A stretch of 64,000 nt of DNA from NCBI RefSeq assembly GCF_009617895.1, contig NZ_BLAW01000001.1, forward strand, positions 3,091,001 to 3,155,000, read 5' to 3'. Position numbers and translations under genes: made by a program. Origin of the DNA: Prolixibacter sp. SD074. GTDB taxonomy: Bacteria; Bacteroidota; Bacteroidia; Bacteroidales; Prolixibacteraceae. The notes beneath the pieces are model-generated. The model made no database searches, had not been told where the DNA came from, and saw only the letters and a program-made list of their open reading frames with translations. Positions 1 through 8,838 of the stretch are shown in pieces. Every line of letters begins with the position of its first letter. Position 1 is the first letter of the stretch.

Positions 1-716
1 GTGGTAATCAGGATGACACCGTTCGATGCACGTGAACCATAAATAGCAGTAGCCGAAGCATCTTTCAGCACGGTGAAAGTCTCAATGTCGTTCGGGTTAA
101 TGAACGACAGGAAGTTGCCACTACCCGAAATTGTATTATTATCCAGTGGAACGCCGTCGACAATAATCAACGGATCATTGGAAGCATTCAAAGAAGAGCC
201 CCCACGAATACGAATCGTTGCACCACTTCCGGGAGCGCCGCCGCCGGGAGTAATCACCACACCAGCACTTTTACCTACCAACAGGTCCTGTGGAGAGGTA
301 ATGGCCCCTTTATTGAAATCTTTCGAATCAACAGCGACTACCGAACCGGTAGCATCGCTCTTCTTCACTTGACCATAACCAATCACAACAACTTCATCCA
401 GGCCTTTGGTTTCAACGGCCAAGGCAACGTTAAGTGTAGTTTGGCCACTTATGGTAATAGTTTGTGATCTGTAACCAATAAACGAATAAACCAGACTCTG
501 GCCCCTGGTCACATTTAGCCGGTAATTACCATCAAAGTCGGTTGTTGTACCATTTGTAGTACCGGCAATCACAACTGTTGCTCCCACCAAAGGCTCCTTG
601 GTGGACGCGTCTGTGACCTTACCGGTAATTGTCATTTCTTGCGCAAATGACACGTTTGCCATGAGTAGTGCTGAGAACAGCAACAAAACATGTAATTTTC
701 CAAAGACAAACTTCAT
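1..716 (-). CDS. SusC/RagA-family TonB-dependent outer-membrane receptor (N-terminal part)
   Basis: Outer-membrane receptor that, with a SusD-type lipoprotein, imports oligosaccharides; here probably maltodextrins. The gene runs off the left edge, so only about 238 residues are visible. They show a signal peptide (MKFVFGKLHVLLLFSALLMA, cleavage near NVSFA/QE), a carboxypeptidase-regulatory-like domain (ITGKVTDASTKEPLVGATVV), and the start of the plug domain with KGLDEVVVIGYG, SGATIRIRGGSS and DNNTISGSG, the usual SusC order. The ATG is at 716. It is divergent from the LacI-type regulator at 1097, with a LacI operator in the gap. A SusD partner would lie outside the window. Family assignment is firm. 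The substrate is inferred from the neighbouring alpha-glucan genes. Confidence 0.95.
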   Translation of the reverse strand, partial: MKFVFGKLHVLLLFSALLMANVSFAQEMTITGKVTDASTKEPLVGATVVIAGTTNGTTTDFDGNYRLNVTRGQSLVYSFIGYRSQTITISGQTTLNVALAVETKGLDEVVVIGYGQVKKSDATGSVVAVDSKDFNKGAITSPQDLLVGKSAGVVITPGGGAPGSGATIRIRGGSSLNASNDPLIIVDGVPLDNNTISGSGNFLSFINPNDIETFTVLKDASATAIYGSRASNGVILIT

Positions 717-1096
717 AAGGATCAAATTATAGGTTCATAAAAACAGAATTAATACGATTGAAATGATTCCTTTTTTGAAAGGAATTAAACAGTTGAAAAT
801 CATCCATTATTCTTTCCGGAAACAGAGCTGATCACACTAATTTCCAATTCAAATAAACATTTTTTAACTTTAAGTTAGGGTATGATTATGTTCATCACGT
901 CATAATTTCTTAACGCAAACGATTGCGATGACGTTTGCACCCCACATGTTTTACAACATATATACTAAGAAATGCTCCTCTTCGTTAAAAAAACGAAAAG
1001 ATATATTACGGCTCAGATGTTTTGGATTACTTTAAATTTTCTTTACTTTGACACAAGTAGTGCTTTTCATAATATTTTGACCAGCGGAATAAAAAA
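717..1096. other. Divergent intergenic control region between susC and lacI
   Basis: This 380-base gap separates two divergent genes and holds no ORF that I believe. It is AT-rich and carries one clear CG-centred LacI operator (915-926). A second, degraded half-site lies beside it (TGACGTTTGC near 929-938, the reverse of GCAAACG). Both susC and lacI transcription could be controlled from here. I could not assign a -7/-33 promoter with confidence. Confidence 0.6.
915..926. promoter_or_regulatory. LacI-family operator, copy 1
   Basis: The 12-mer GCAAACGATTGC fits the pattern GCAA-N-CG-N-TTGC, a CG-centred palindrome typical of LacI/GalR-family operators. An identical 12-mer occurs at 2129-2140, upstream of the transporter operon, and the identity extends one base further on the left. 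Its position between susC and lacI suggests the adjacent LacI-type protein binds it and controls both genes. The sequence and its repetition are seen; the binding protein is inferred. Confidence 0.75.
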
Positions 1097-2113
1097 ATGA
1101 AGGGTAGCCAGGTAACCATTAAAGACATAGCAAAAGAATTAGGCATCTCTGCATCGACAGTTTCCAGGGCGCTGAAAGACCATCCGGATATCAGTGTGGA
1201 AACCAAGCGCATGGTGAACGATTTGGCTAAAAAACTAAAGTATAAGCCGAACGCTGTTGCCTTGTCGTTGAAGTGTAGCCACACCAATACCATAGGTGTT
1301 ATCATTCCCGAAATCGTCCATTATTTCTTCTCGTCAGTTATTAGCGGGGTGGAAGATGTCGCCTACGATGCCGGGTACAACGTGATGATTTTCCAGTCGA
1401 ACGAAAAGTATGAGCGTGAGGTAACCAATGCACAGGCCCTTCTGTCCAACCGTACCGAAGGTGTTATGGTTTCCGTTTCGAAGGAGACACACAACTTTGA
1501 GCATCTTCACATGCTGGAAGACAGTGGCATACCCTTGGTATTCTTTGACAGAATCGCCACCGGGTTCACCTCCGATAAAGTTATTATAGACGATCACAAG
1601 GCGGCCTACGCGGCAACGCAACATATGATTAAAACAGGATGTAAACGCATTGCACACCTGGCAGCGCCACAAAACCTGGCCATCGGCGAAAAAAGACTGG
1701 AAGGTTATAAGGATGCATTAAGGGATGGAGGCCTTCCTTATATCGAAGAATATGTCTATCCCGCCGACGCCGTGGAATTGGCCGAAAATGCCATTGAACA
1801 CCTGATGCATCTGCCTGAGCCGCCTGACGGTTTATTTGCCAATAACGATTTAACGGCCATTGGAGCGATGAAAGCCCTCCAGCGTAGGGAATACAGGATC
1901 CCGGAAGATATCAGCGTCATGGGATTTTCTGCTGGCCGGTTCTCCGATTTTACCACTCCAAAATTAAGTTCGGTCGACCAGCATGGTTATGAAATGGGCG
2001 CAGAAGCCACTCGAATTTTATTGAAACGCATTGCCAATCCGGATTATAGCTATGGCGAAACCAAAGTCATCGATACCAACCTGGTTATTCGGGAATCGAC
2101 ACGCCCGCTGTAA
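1097..2113 (+). CDS. LacI/GalR-family transcriptional regulator of the alpha-glucan locus
   Basis: A 338-residue DNA-binding sugar-responsive regulator of usual length. The N-terminal helix-turn-helix is clear (VTIKDIAKELGISASTVSRA, residues about 6-25), followed by the hinge-helix region (YKPNAVALSLK). The periplasmic-binding-protein-like sensor domain starts at NTIGVIIPEI and ends with VIRESTRPL. It sits between susC (divergent) and the transporter, phosphorylase and amylase genes, with identical operators on both sides. This context makes it the local maltodextrin-responsive regulator, analogous to LacI-type regulators of other Bacteroidota alpha-glucan loci rather than to SusR. Whether it represses or activates cannot be read from sequence. 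Confidence 0.93.
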   Translation: MKGSQVTIKDIAKELGISASTVSRALKDHPDISVETKRMVNDLAKKLKYKPNAVALSLKCSHTNTIGVIIPEIVHYFFSSVISGVEDVAYDAGYNVMIFQSNEKYEREVTNAQALLSNRTEGVMVSVSKETHNFEHLHMLEDSGIPLVFFDRIATGFTSDKVIIDDHKAAYAATQHMIKTGCKRIAHLAAPQNLAIGEKRLEGYKDALRDGGLPYIEEYVYPADAVELAENAIEHLMHLPEPPDGLFANNDLTAIGAMKALQRREYRIPEDISVMGFSAGRFSDFTTPKLSSVDQHGYEMGAEATRILLKRIANPDYSYGETKVIDTNLVIRESTRPL

Positions 2114-2128
2114 AATATACCATGCACC

Positions 2129-2140
2129 GCAAACGATTGC
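2129..2140. promoter_or_regulatory. LacI-family operator, copy 2
   Basis: GCAAACGATTGC, identical to the site at 915-926, lies 16 bases after the lacI stop codon and about 256 bases before the transporter start. It is well placed to control the catabolic operon that begins with the MFS transporter. The exact match of a 12-base palindrome in two divergent control regions of one locus is the main support. Confidence 0.75.
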
Positions 2141-2183
2141 AACAAGGTATATTCAACAAGAAGATTATATTTTTTTGATATAA

Positions 2184-2198
2184 AAGCGGTTACCGCTT
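2184..2198. promoter_or_regulatory. Perfect 15-bp palindrome upstream of the transporter operon
   Basis: AAGCGGT-T-ACCGCTT is a perfect inverted repeat with a one-base centre, 43 bases downstream of operator copy 2. It differs in sequence and symmetry from the CG-centred operator, so it could bind a second regulator. A short RNA hairpin in the leader is an alternative, although no T-run follows. Confidence 0.4.
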
Positions 2199-2396
2199 GC
2201 AAAAAACAAGTGGCTTAACTATTTTTGACCCGAAAATCATTCCATTCTATCTTTCCACTTCGCACGGAATTGCTTCCGGCGCACAATTGATCTATCTACT
2301 TTCCATGAAAGAAACAACGGGCAGCCCATGCTTTAAGCATTGGTATGTATCACCGTTTCAATTATTTATTAATTCTGACGATAATTTATTTAACGT

Positions 2397-3770
2397 ATGG
2401 CAAAAAAACCACGCCTAAACTTTTGGCAGATCTGGAACGTAAGTTTCGGCTTTCTGGGGGTCCAAATCGGATTTTCCCTGCAAAATGCCAATGTCAGCCG
2501 TATTCTGTCAAATCTGGGCGCCGACTTGCATTCGCTTTCATTTTTCTGGCTGGCCGCTCCCCTGATGGGATTAATTGTCCAGCCCATTGTTGGCGCTGCA
2601 AGTGATCGCACATGGAACCGGATGGGAAGGCGCGGCCCATACATCTTTGGAGGTGCACTGGTAGCCACCATCGCTATGTGGCTCATGCCGAATGCATCGG
2701 CCTTGGTGGCCATCATTCCTCCCATTATTTTCGGGGCCATGATGTTCGCCCTGATGGATGGCTCCTTTAATATTACCATGCAACCTTTCCGGGCATTGGT
2801 CGCCGATATGGTACCAGAAGAACAGCGGACACTGGGTTATTCCATCCAGAGTTTTCTGATCAATGCAGGTGCAGTCATCGGTTCGGTATTACCCTATTTC
2901 CTGACCAACATTTTGCATGTGCGGAATACGGCTCCCAGCGGGGAAGTACCGCCTTCGGTTATCTGGTCGTTTTACATTGGCGGAAGTATCTTGTTGTTAT
3001 CGGTCCTTTGGACCGTGTTCCGCACAAAGGAATACCCTCCGGAAGAGTATTGTGAGCAGAATGACCTGGATTACGAAGTATGGCAAAATGCTAAAACGGA
3101 AAAAAAATCGTTGCTCACGAACCTGAAAAACTTTTTTGAGCTTTTTGCTAAAATGCCTAAAACGATGGCTCAGTTAGCTATCGTTCAATTTTTCTCGTGG
3201 TTCGCCCTTTATTTAATGTGGGTTTACACCACTCCGGCAGTTGCCCAACATGTCTATGGAACGCCAATTGGAGATTCTTCATCAGCTGCTTACCAGGAAG
3301 CCGGAAACTGGGTTGGCATTTTGTTTGGGGCATACAGTCTTTTCGCCGCCCTGTTTTCCATTGTCATGACCAAAATCGCCAGCCTCATTGGAAGAAAACC
3401 AACCTATTCGCTTGCCCTGGCGCTGGGCGGAATAGGCTACATCTCCATGTATTTCTTCAACACACCAAATTCACTACTCATCTCAATGGTGGGTATTGGT
3501 ATTGCCTGGGCAGCCATTCTGGCTATGCCTTACTCCCTGCTGTCCGAAGCACTTCCGGCTGATAAAATGGGTGTCTATATGGGAATATTCAATTTTACGA
3601 TTGCCGGCCCGCAAATCATTTCCGGAATTGTTGGCGGTACAATCGTGCGCGACATTTTTGGCAACCAGGCCATTTACATGATGATCATCTGCGGAGTATC
3701 CATGTTACTGGGTGCCGCAACCGTATTTTTTGTAAAAGTGAAAAAACACGAAGTTATAACCATCGAATAA
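2397..3770 (+). CDS. MFS (GPH/SLC45-like) sugar transporter, probably for maltose/maltodextrin
   Basis: A 457-residue inner-membrane symporter with about 12 hydrophobic segments. The loop after helix 2 carries SDRTWNRMGRRGPY (residues about 69-82), the signature of sucrose/maltose-type transporters of this family. It is the first gene of a run with beta-phosphoglucomutase (5-base gap) and a GH65 phosphorylase, so it probably brings intact disaccharide into the cytoplasm for phosphorolysis. The start at ATG 2397 gives a short charged N-terminus before helix 1. Family is firm; the substrate is inferred from neighbours. Confidence 0.88.
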   Translation: MAKKPRLNFWQIWNVSFGFLGVQIGFSLQNANVSRILSNLGADLHSLSFFWLAAPLMGLIVQPIVGAASDRTWNRMGRRGPYIFGGALVATIAMWLMPNASALVAIIPPIIFGAMMFALMDGSFNITMQPFRALVADMVPEEQRTLGYSIQSFLINAGAVIGSVLPYFLTNILHVRNTAPSGEVPPSVIWSFYIGGSILLLSVLWTVFRTKEYPPEEYCEQNDLDYEVWQNAKTEKKSLLTNLKNFFELFAKMPKTMAQLAIVQFFSWFALYLMWVYTTPAVAQHVYGTPIGDSSSAAYQEAGNWVGILFGAYSLFAALFSIVMTKIASLIGRKPTYSLALALGGIGYISMYFFNTPNSLLISMVGIGIAWAAILAMPYSLLSEALPADKMGVYMGIFNFTIAGPQIISGIVGGTIVRDIFGNQAIYMMIICGVSMLLGAATVFFVKVKKHEVITIE

Positions 3771-3775
3771 TTTTC

Positions 3776-4426
3776 ATGACACAGATAAAAGCTTGTTTGT
3801 TCGATCTGGACGGGGTAGTAGTCGATACAGCTAAGTATCATTTCATTGCGTGGAGAGAATTGGCGCAGGAACTGGGGTTCGATTTTACCGAAGCCGACAA
3901 TGAGCGGCTGAAAGGAGTGAGCCGGGTGCGTTCGCTGGAAATTCTGCTGGAAATTGGCGGTATTGAGTTGGATGATGAGAAAAAAGAACAACTCGCAGCC
4001 CAAAAAAATGAAAACTATGTCAGTTATATCCGGAAAATGAAACCGGATGAAATCCTTCCCGGTGTCGAAGATTTCCTGAAAAAATTAAAAGAGAACGGAA
4101 TACTGATAGCACTGGGATCGGCCAGTAAAAACACACCGTTAATCCTGAAACAAATCGGTTTAACAAACATGTTCGATGCCATTATCGATGGGAACAGCGT
4201 ATCGAAAGCGAAACCGGATCCGGAAGTATTTCTGAAGGGTGCAGAGGCGCTTAACGTAGAGCCAGGTGATTGTGTGGTTTTCGAAGATGCACAGGCCGGA
4301 ATCGAAGCAGCCCGCAATGCAGGAATGCATGTAATTGGTGTTGGACATCCCGACAACCTGAAGAATGCGGATTTTGTCATTCCGGGTTTTGAAAAGATGA
4401 CCATCGAAAAATTGAAATTCGATTAA
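3776..4426 (+). CDS. pgmB: Beta-phosphoglucomutase
   Basis: A 216-residue HAD-superfamily enzyme converting beta-glucose 1-phosphate to glucose 6-phosphate. The nucleophile motif FDLDGVVVDT gives Asp10 and general acid/base Asp12. Later HAD motifs are present (GSASKN; KAKPDPEVFL; VFEDAQAGIEAA). Its substrate is the product of the downstream GH65 phosphorylase, and it follows the transporter by 5 bases, so the three form a transport, phosphorolysis and isomerisation route. A gap of 196 bases with no recognisable feature separates it from the phosphorylase. Confidence 0.93.
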   Translation: MTQIKACLFDLDGVVVDTAKYHFIAWRELAQELGFDFTEADNERLKGVSRVRSLEILLEIGGIELDDEKKEQLAAQKNENYVSYIRKMKPDEILPGVEDFLKKLKENGILIALGSASKNTPLILKQIGLTNMFDAIIDGNSVSKAKPDPEVFLKGAEALNVEPGDCVVFEDAQAGIEAARNAGMHVIGVGHPDNLKNADFVIPGFEKMTIEKLKFD

Positions 4427-4622
4427 AATAAGATACTGACTAATTATCAATTAAGTAGTCACCCGATAGAAAAGTTAAATAGAAGTTCGTCTGAGAAACA
4501 CAAGGACGGGACTTGATAAACCAAATGGAAAATGAAACGCGCCATGAGCAAATTCCTTTCATGTAAATGCCTGATGGTATATGGCGGGTTTCGTGTGATC
4601 TTAAGGAATAATTTATAAACAC

Positions 4623-6953
4623 ATGAAACAGTACCTGATCAATGACGAGTGGAAAATTGTAGAGGACAAATTTCACCCGGAATACAATAAGATTTCAGAA
4701 AGCGTGATGAGCCTCGGTAACGGACGGATGGGCCATCGGGCTAATTTCGAAGAACAATATTCCGGTGAAACCCTCCAGGGTAATTATGTTGCGGGTATCT
4801 ATTATCCTGACAAAACCCGCGTAGGTTGGTGGAAAAACGGTTATCCGGAATATTTTGCCAAAGTGCTGAATGCCGCCAACTGGTTGGGTATTGACGTGCG
4901 CATAAATAACAACGTCCTGGATTTGGCCCAGGCCGAAGTAAAAGCATTCCGGCGCGAACTCAACATGAAGGAAGGTCACCTCACCCGAACAGTAACAGCC
5001 GGTCTTTCATCCGGTGAAGAGGTTTCTATTCATTCTCAACGACTGCTCAGTATTGTTGATTCAGCAACCGGAGCGATCCGTTATTCACTGAAAGCAAATA
5101 ACTTCTCCGGCGAAATTACCCTCCGGCCTTACGTTAACTTCGACGTGAAGAACGAAGATGCCAACTACGACGAGAAGTTTTGGGACGAAGTAGGCAAAGA
5201 AGTAAACAGGGGAGAAGGCTACGTTACAGCCGAGGTCCGTAAAACCTTTTTCCACGTGACGACCGGAATGAAATTCAGGGTACTGAAAAACGGACAGGAA
5301 ATTAAAATTAATGCTGCCACCGAAGAACGTAATAAGTACATCGCAAATAGCTTTACAGTAAATGTAACTGAGGGAGATGAGATTACCATTGAAAAGTTCG
5401 GTGTCAACCTCTCATCGGAATACCATCCCAAGCAAGGTCTTCAGGCGAAAGCCAAAGAACTGCTGCATGCCGTTTACAACAAAGGTTTCGACCGGATGAT
5501 GAAAGAACAGGCCGATGCCTGGGCGGTGAAATGGGAAACCAGCGATATCGTCATCGAAGGCGACGTGTCGGCACAACAAGGAATCCGGTTCAACATTTTC
5601 CAGCTGAACCAGACCTATACCGGTGAAGACGAGCGTCTAAACATTGGTCCCAAAGGATTTACCGGAGAAAAGTACGGCGGTTCTACCTATTGGGATACAG
5701 AAGCCTATTGTGTGCCCTTCTATCTGGCAACGGCTCCGCAGAAAGTATCACGCAACCTATTGTTGTATCGTCATAAGCACCTGCAAAAAGCTATTGAGAA
5801 CGCCGAAAAACTCGGTTTCAAAAACGGTGCAGCCCTCTACCCCATGGTAACCATGAATGGAGAGGAGTGTCACAACGAATGGGAAATAACCTTCGAAGAA
5901 ATTCACCGTAACGGCGCCATTGCCTTTGCCATATACGATTACATCCGGTATACCGGCGACGAGGATTATCTCGCACCTCATGGATTTGAAGTGCTGCTGG
6001 GAATTTCCCGTTTCTGGGCACAGCGCGTCAACTGGTCCGAAGCAAAACAACAATACGTGATGCTGGGCGTTACCGGTCCGAACGAATACGAAAACAACGT
6101 GAACAATAACTTCCACACGAACCGCATGGCACAATGGACCCTGCGATACACGCTGGAGGTAATTGATTTCCTAAAGGAGAATCACCCTGACACCTATGCG
6201 GAGCTGACAAAGAAATGGCATTTCGACGAAACTGCCGAAATGGCTAAGTGGAACAACATTATAGAGAAGATGTATTTCCCTTTTGATGAAGAACGCGGAG
6301 TATTCCTCCAGCAGGATGGTTTCCTCGATAAAGACCTGACGCCGGCTGCCCAGCTTCCGGCTGAAGAACGCCCGTTGAACAAAAACTGGTCGTGGGATCG
6401 AATTTTGCGCTCATGCTACATCAAGCAGGCCGACACCTTACAAAGCATCTTTCTATTCGAAAATGAATTCGACAAGGAGACCATCAGGCGTCATTTCGAT
6501 TTCTATGAGCCCATTACGGTTCATGAATCCTCGCTTTCTCCATGTATTCACACCATTTTGGCATCAACCTTAGGCAAAGAGGAAAAAGCTTACGAAATGT
6601 ATTTGCGGACTGCCCGTCTCGATATCGACAACTACAACAGCGATACCGATGAAGGTTGTCATATTACCTCCATGGGCGGAACCTGGATGGCCTTTGTGAT
6701 GGGCTTTGGCGGCATGCGTGTGCGCAATGGCCATGTCATACTAAATCCGTTTATCACGAAATCCTGGAAATCGTATGCATTCCGCATCAACTTCCGGGGT
6801 GCCTGGCTCCAAATTAAAGCCAGCCAGGGAAAGGTCTACATCGAGAACCACTCGGCAACTGCTTGCCCGCTGACCATCTACGGAAAAAATTACACCCTTG
6901 AGGGCAAGCAAAACATCGAGGTTGAACACCAAAGCCTAATCACTAAATCTTAA
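4623..6953 (+). CDS. GH65 disaccharide phosphorylase, probably maltose phosphorylase
   Basis: A 776-residue cytoplasmic enzyme (no signal peptide) of the usual GH65 length. It splits an alpha-glucoside with phosphate to beta-glucose 1-phosphate and glucose. The catalytic-acid motif VTGPNEYENNVNNNFHTN is at residues 483-500, and Glu488 matches the catalytic Glu of Lactobacillus brevis maltose phosphorylase. The distal HITSMGGTWMAFVMGFGG and C-terminal beta-sandwich are present. Linkage specificity (maltose, trehalose, kojibiose) is not certain from sequence. The amylases and alpha-glucosidase around it favour maltose. Confidence 0.9.
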   Translation: MKQYLINDEWKIVEDKFHPEYNKISESVMSLGNGRMGHRANFEEQYSGETLQGNYVAGIYYPDKTRVGWWKNGYPEYFAKVLNAANWLGIDVRINNNVLDLAQAEVKAFRRELNMKEGHLTRTVTAGLSSGEEVSIHSQRLLSIVDSATGAIRYSLKANNFSGEITLRPYVNFDVKNEDANYDEKFWDEVGKEVNRGEGYVTAEVRKTFFHVTTGMKFRVLKNGQEIKINAATEERNKYIANSFTVNVTEGDEITIEKFGVNLSSEYHPKQGLQAKAKELLHAVYNKGFDRMMKEQADAWAVKWETSDIVIEGDVSAQQGIRFNIFQLNQTYTGEDERLNIGPKGFTGEKYGGSTYWDTEAYCVPFYLATAPQKVSRNLLLYRHKHLQKAIENAEKLGFKNGAALYPMVTMNGEECHNEWEITFEEIHRNGAIAFAIYDYIRYTGDEDYLAPHGFEVLLGISRFWAQRVNWSEAKQQYVMLGVTGPNEYENNVNNNFHTNRMAQWTLRYTLEVIDFLKENHPDTYAELTKKWHFDETAEMAKWNNIIEKMYFPFDEERGVFLQQDGFLDKDLTPAAQLPAEERPLNKNWSWDRILRSCYIKQADTLQSIFLFENEFDKETIRRHFDFYEPITVHESSLSPCIHTILASTLGKEEKAYEMYLRTARLDIDNYNSDTDEGCHITSMGGTWMAFVMGFGGMRVRNGHVILNPFITKSWKSYAFRINFRGAWLQIKASQGKVYIENHSATACPLTIYGKNYTLEGKQNIEVEHQSLITKS

Positions 6954-6958
6954 TAACA

Positions 6959-8815
6959 ATGCCAAAGTATAGAAATCTATTAGCCCTAATCGCCCTGATG
7001 TTGCTAACGACGTTAGCAACACGGGCAACCGTTAAACCAAAACTTGACCGGGTAGAACCGCCGAACTGGTGGGCCGGAATGAACGATCCACACCTGCAAC
7101 TGATGGTGCACGGACAAAACATCTCGGATACGAAGGTAAAAATCGATTATCCGGGTGTCCGGGTAGAAGGTGTCACTTCCGTGGAAAACCCCAACTACCT
7201 GTTCATCGATCTGATCCTGGCCGACACAGTTAAGACAGGCTCATTCGATATTCTCTTTACCAAAAATGGTAAAACTGTTCAACAGTATACATACAAGCTG
7301 TTAAAAAGGAGAAAAGGATTAGCTGAGCGGAAAGGTTTTTCCGACAGCGATATACTCTACCTCATCATGCCCGATAGATTTGCCAACGGCGACCCGTCGA
7401 ATGACTCGGTTGACGGACTGCTGGAAAAAGCAGATCGGAGCGATCCCAATGGCCGTCATGGTGGTGACATTAAGGGAATTGAAGATCATCTTGATTACAT
7501 CGCAGCACAGGGCTATACTGATATTTGGGTCAATCCTGTTCTCGAAAACAATCAGCCTAAATATTCTTACCATGGATACTCCACTACCGATTTTTACAAA
7601 GTCGACAAACGTTTGGGTACGAACGAGGAGTACAAAGAACTTTCGGGAAAAGCCAAAACCAAAGGCATCGGCCTCATCATGGATATGATTTTCAACCACA
7701 TTGGTTCCGGCCACTGGTGGATGAAGGACATGCCGATGAAAGACTGGCTGAACGGTTATCCTAATTACGAACTGACCAACTTCCAGAAGGCTGTAACGCA
7801 GGATCCGCATGTCTCGAAGAAAGATTATAACCAGCTTTACGATGGTTGGTTTGTTCCGTCGATGCCCGATTTGAATCAGAAGAACCCCTACGTGGCCAAT
7901 TACCTGATTCAAAACTCTATCTGGTGGATTGAATACGCCGGTCTGAGCGGCATCCGGATGGATACCTATTCTTTCCCAGACCAGCACATGATGGCGCGTT
8001 GGACCTGCCGGGTAATGAAAGAGTACCCGAATTTCAATATTGTGGGAGAAGAGTGGAGCACTTCACCCGCCATTGTTTCATACTGGCAAAAGGGGAAAAA
8101 GAATCCGAATGGATACACGTCCTGTCTCCCAAGCTTGATGGACTTCCCCATTCAAAATGCACTAAGCGTTTCGCTTACCGAAAAAGACAAATGGATGCAC
8201 TTGTACGAAACCCTGGCGATGGATTTCCTATATGCTGATCCCGACAACCTGGTTGTTTTTGCCGACAATCACGATACGGAACGCTTTTTCTCCCGTGTGG
8301 GTGAAGACTATGGCAAGTTTAAGTTGGGAACCGCTTACATTTTAACCACCCGCGGCATTCCGCAGATTTACTATGGAACGGAGATATTAAGCACCGGTGG
8401 CGTCAATGGTGAAGGAGACGGATTCAAACGGAAAGACTTTCCCGGCGGATGGGCCGGTGATAAAGTGAATGCCTTCACCGGCGAAGGTCTGACGGCGCAA
8501 CAAAAGACCGCTCAGGAATTTGTCAAAAAATTGGTCAACTGGCGGAAATCAAATGAAGTGGTAGAACACGGTAAACTGATGCACTTCATTCCGCACGACA
8601 ACATCTATGTCTATTTCCGTTACAACGACAAAGGCATGGTAATGGTGATTCTGAACAAAAACACTGAAGCCAAATCTCTGTCAACAGCCCGTTTTGCTGA
8701 AATCATGAACGGATTTACCCGTGGACACGATGTGGTTAGCGGCGATAATATTACCGACCTGTCAACCATTACGGTTCCGGCCATGTCGCCCATGATTATT
8801 GAACTGAAAAAGTAA
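6959..8815 (+). CDS. GH13 neopullulanase/cyclomaltodextrinase-type amylase, exported
   Basis: A 618-residue glycoside hydrolase, five bases after the phosphorylase. A signal peptide (KYRNLLALIALMLLTTLATR) directs it to the periplasm. An N-terminal cyclomaltodextrinase-type beta-sandwich (VEPPNWWAGMNDPHLQLMVH) precedes the GH13 barrel. Catalytic residues are Asp335 (GIRMDTYSF), Glu364 (IVGEEW) and Asp439 (ADNHDTERF). A C-terminal all-beta domain ends at SPMIIELKK. It resembles SusA and would cut maltodextrins imported by SusC/D into short oligosaccharides. Confidence 0.92.
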   Translation: MPKYRNLLALIALMLLTTLATRATVKPKLDRVEPPNWWAGMNDPHLQLMVHGQNISDTKVKIDYPGVRVEGVTSVENPNYLFIDLILADTVKTGSFDILFTKNGKTVQQYTYKLLKRRKGLAERKGFSDSDILYLIMPDRFANGDPSNDSVDGLLEKADRSDPNGRHGGDIKGIEDHLDYIAAQGYTDIWVNPVLENNQPKYSYHGYSTTDFYKVDKRLGTNEEYKELSGKAKTKGIGLIMDMIFNHIGSGHWWMKDMPMKDWLNGYPNYELTNFQKAVTQDPHVSKKDYNQLYDGWFVPSMPDLNQKNPYVANYLIQNSIWWIEYAGLSGIRMDTYSFPDQHMMARWTCRVMKEYPNFNIVGEEWSTSPAIVSYWQKGKKNPNGYTSCLPSLMDFPIQNALSVSLTEKDKWMHLYETLAMDFLYADPDNLVVFADNHDTERFFSRVGEDYGKFKLGTAYILTTRGIPQIYYGTEILSTGGVNGEGDGFKRKDFPGGWAGDKVNAFTGEGLTAQQKTAQEFVKKLVNWRKSNEVVEHGKLMHFIPHDNIYVYFRYNDKGMVMVILNKNTEAKSLSTARFAEIMNGFTRGHDVVSGDNITDLSTITVPAMSPMIIELKK

Positions 8816-8838
8816 CAGGACTAAAAAAGCATATCGCA

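Noticed and set aside
834-895. TTAACTTTAAGTTAGGG near susC as another Pho-like site
   Set aside because: There is no second half-site at 11-bp spacing, and the locus is sugar-related.
7319-7987. Minus-strand ORF of 222 codons inside the GH13 gene
   Set aside because: It overlaps the catalytic barrel coding region and shows only composition typical of an antisense frame.
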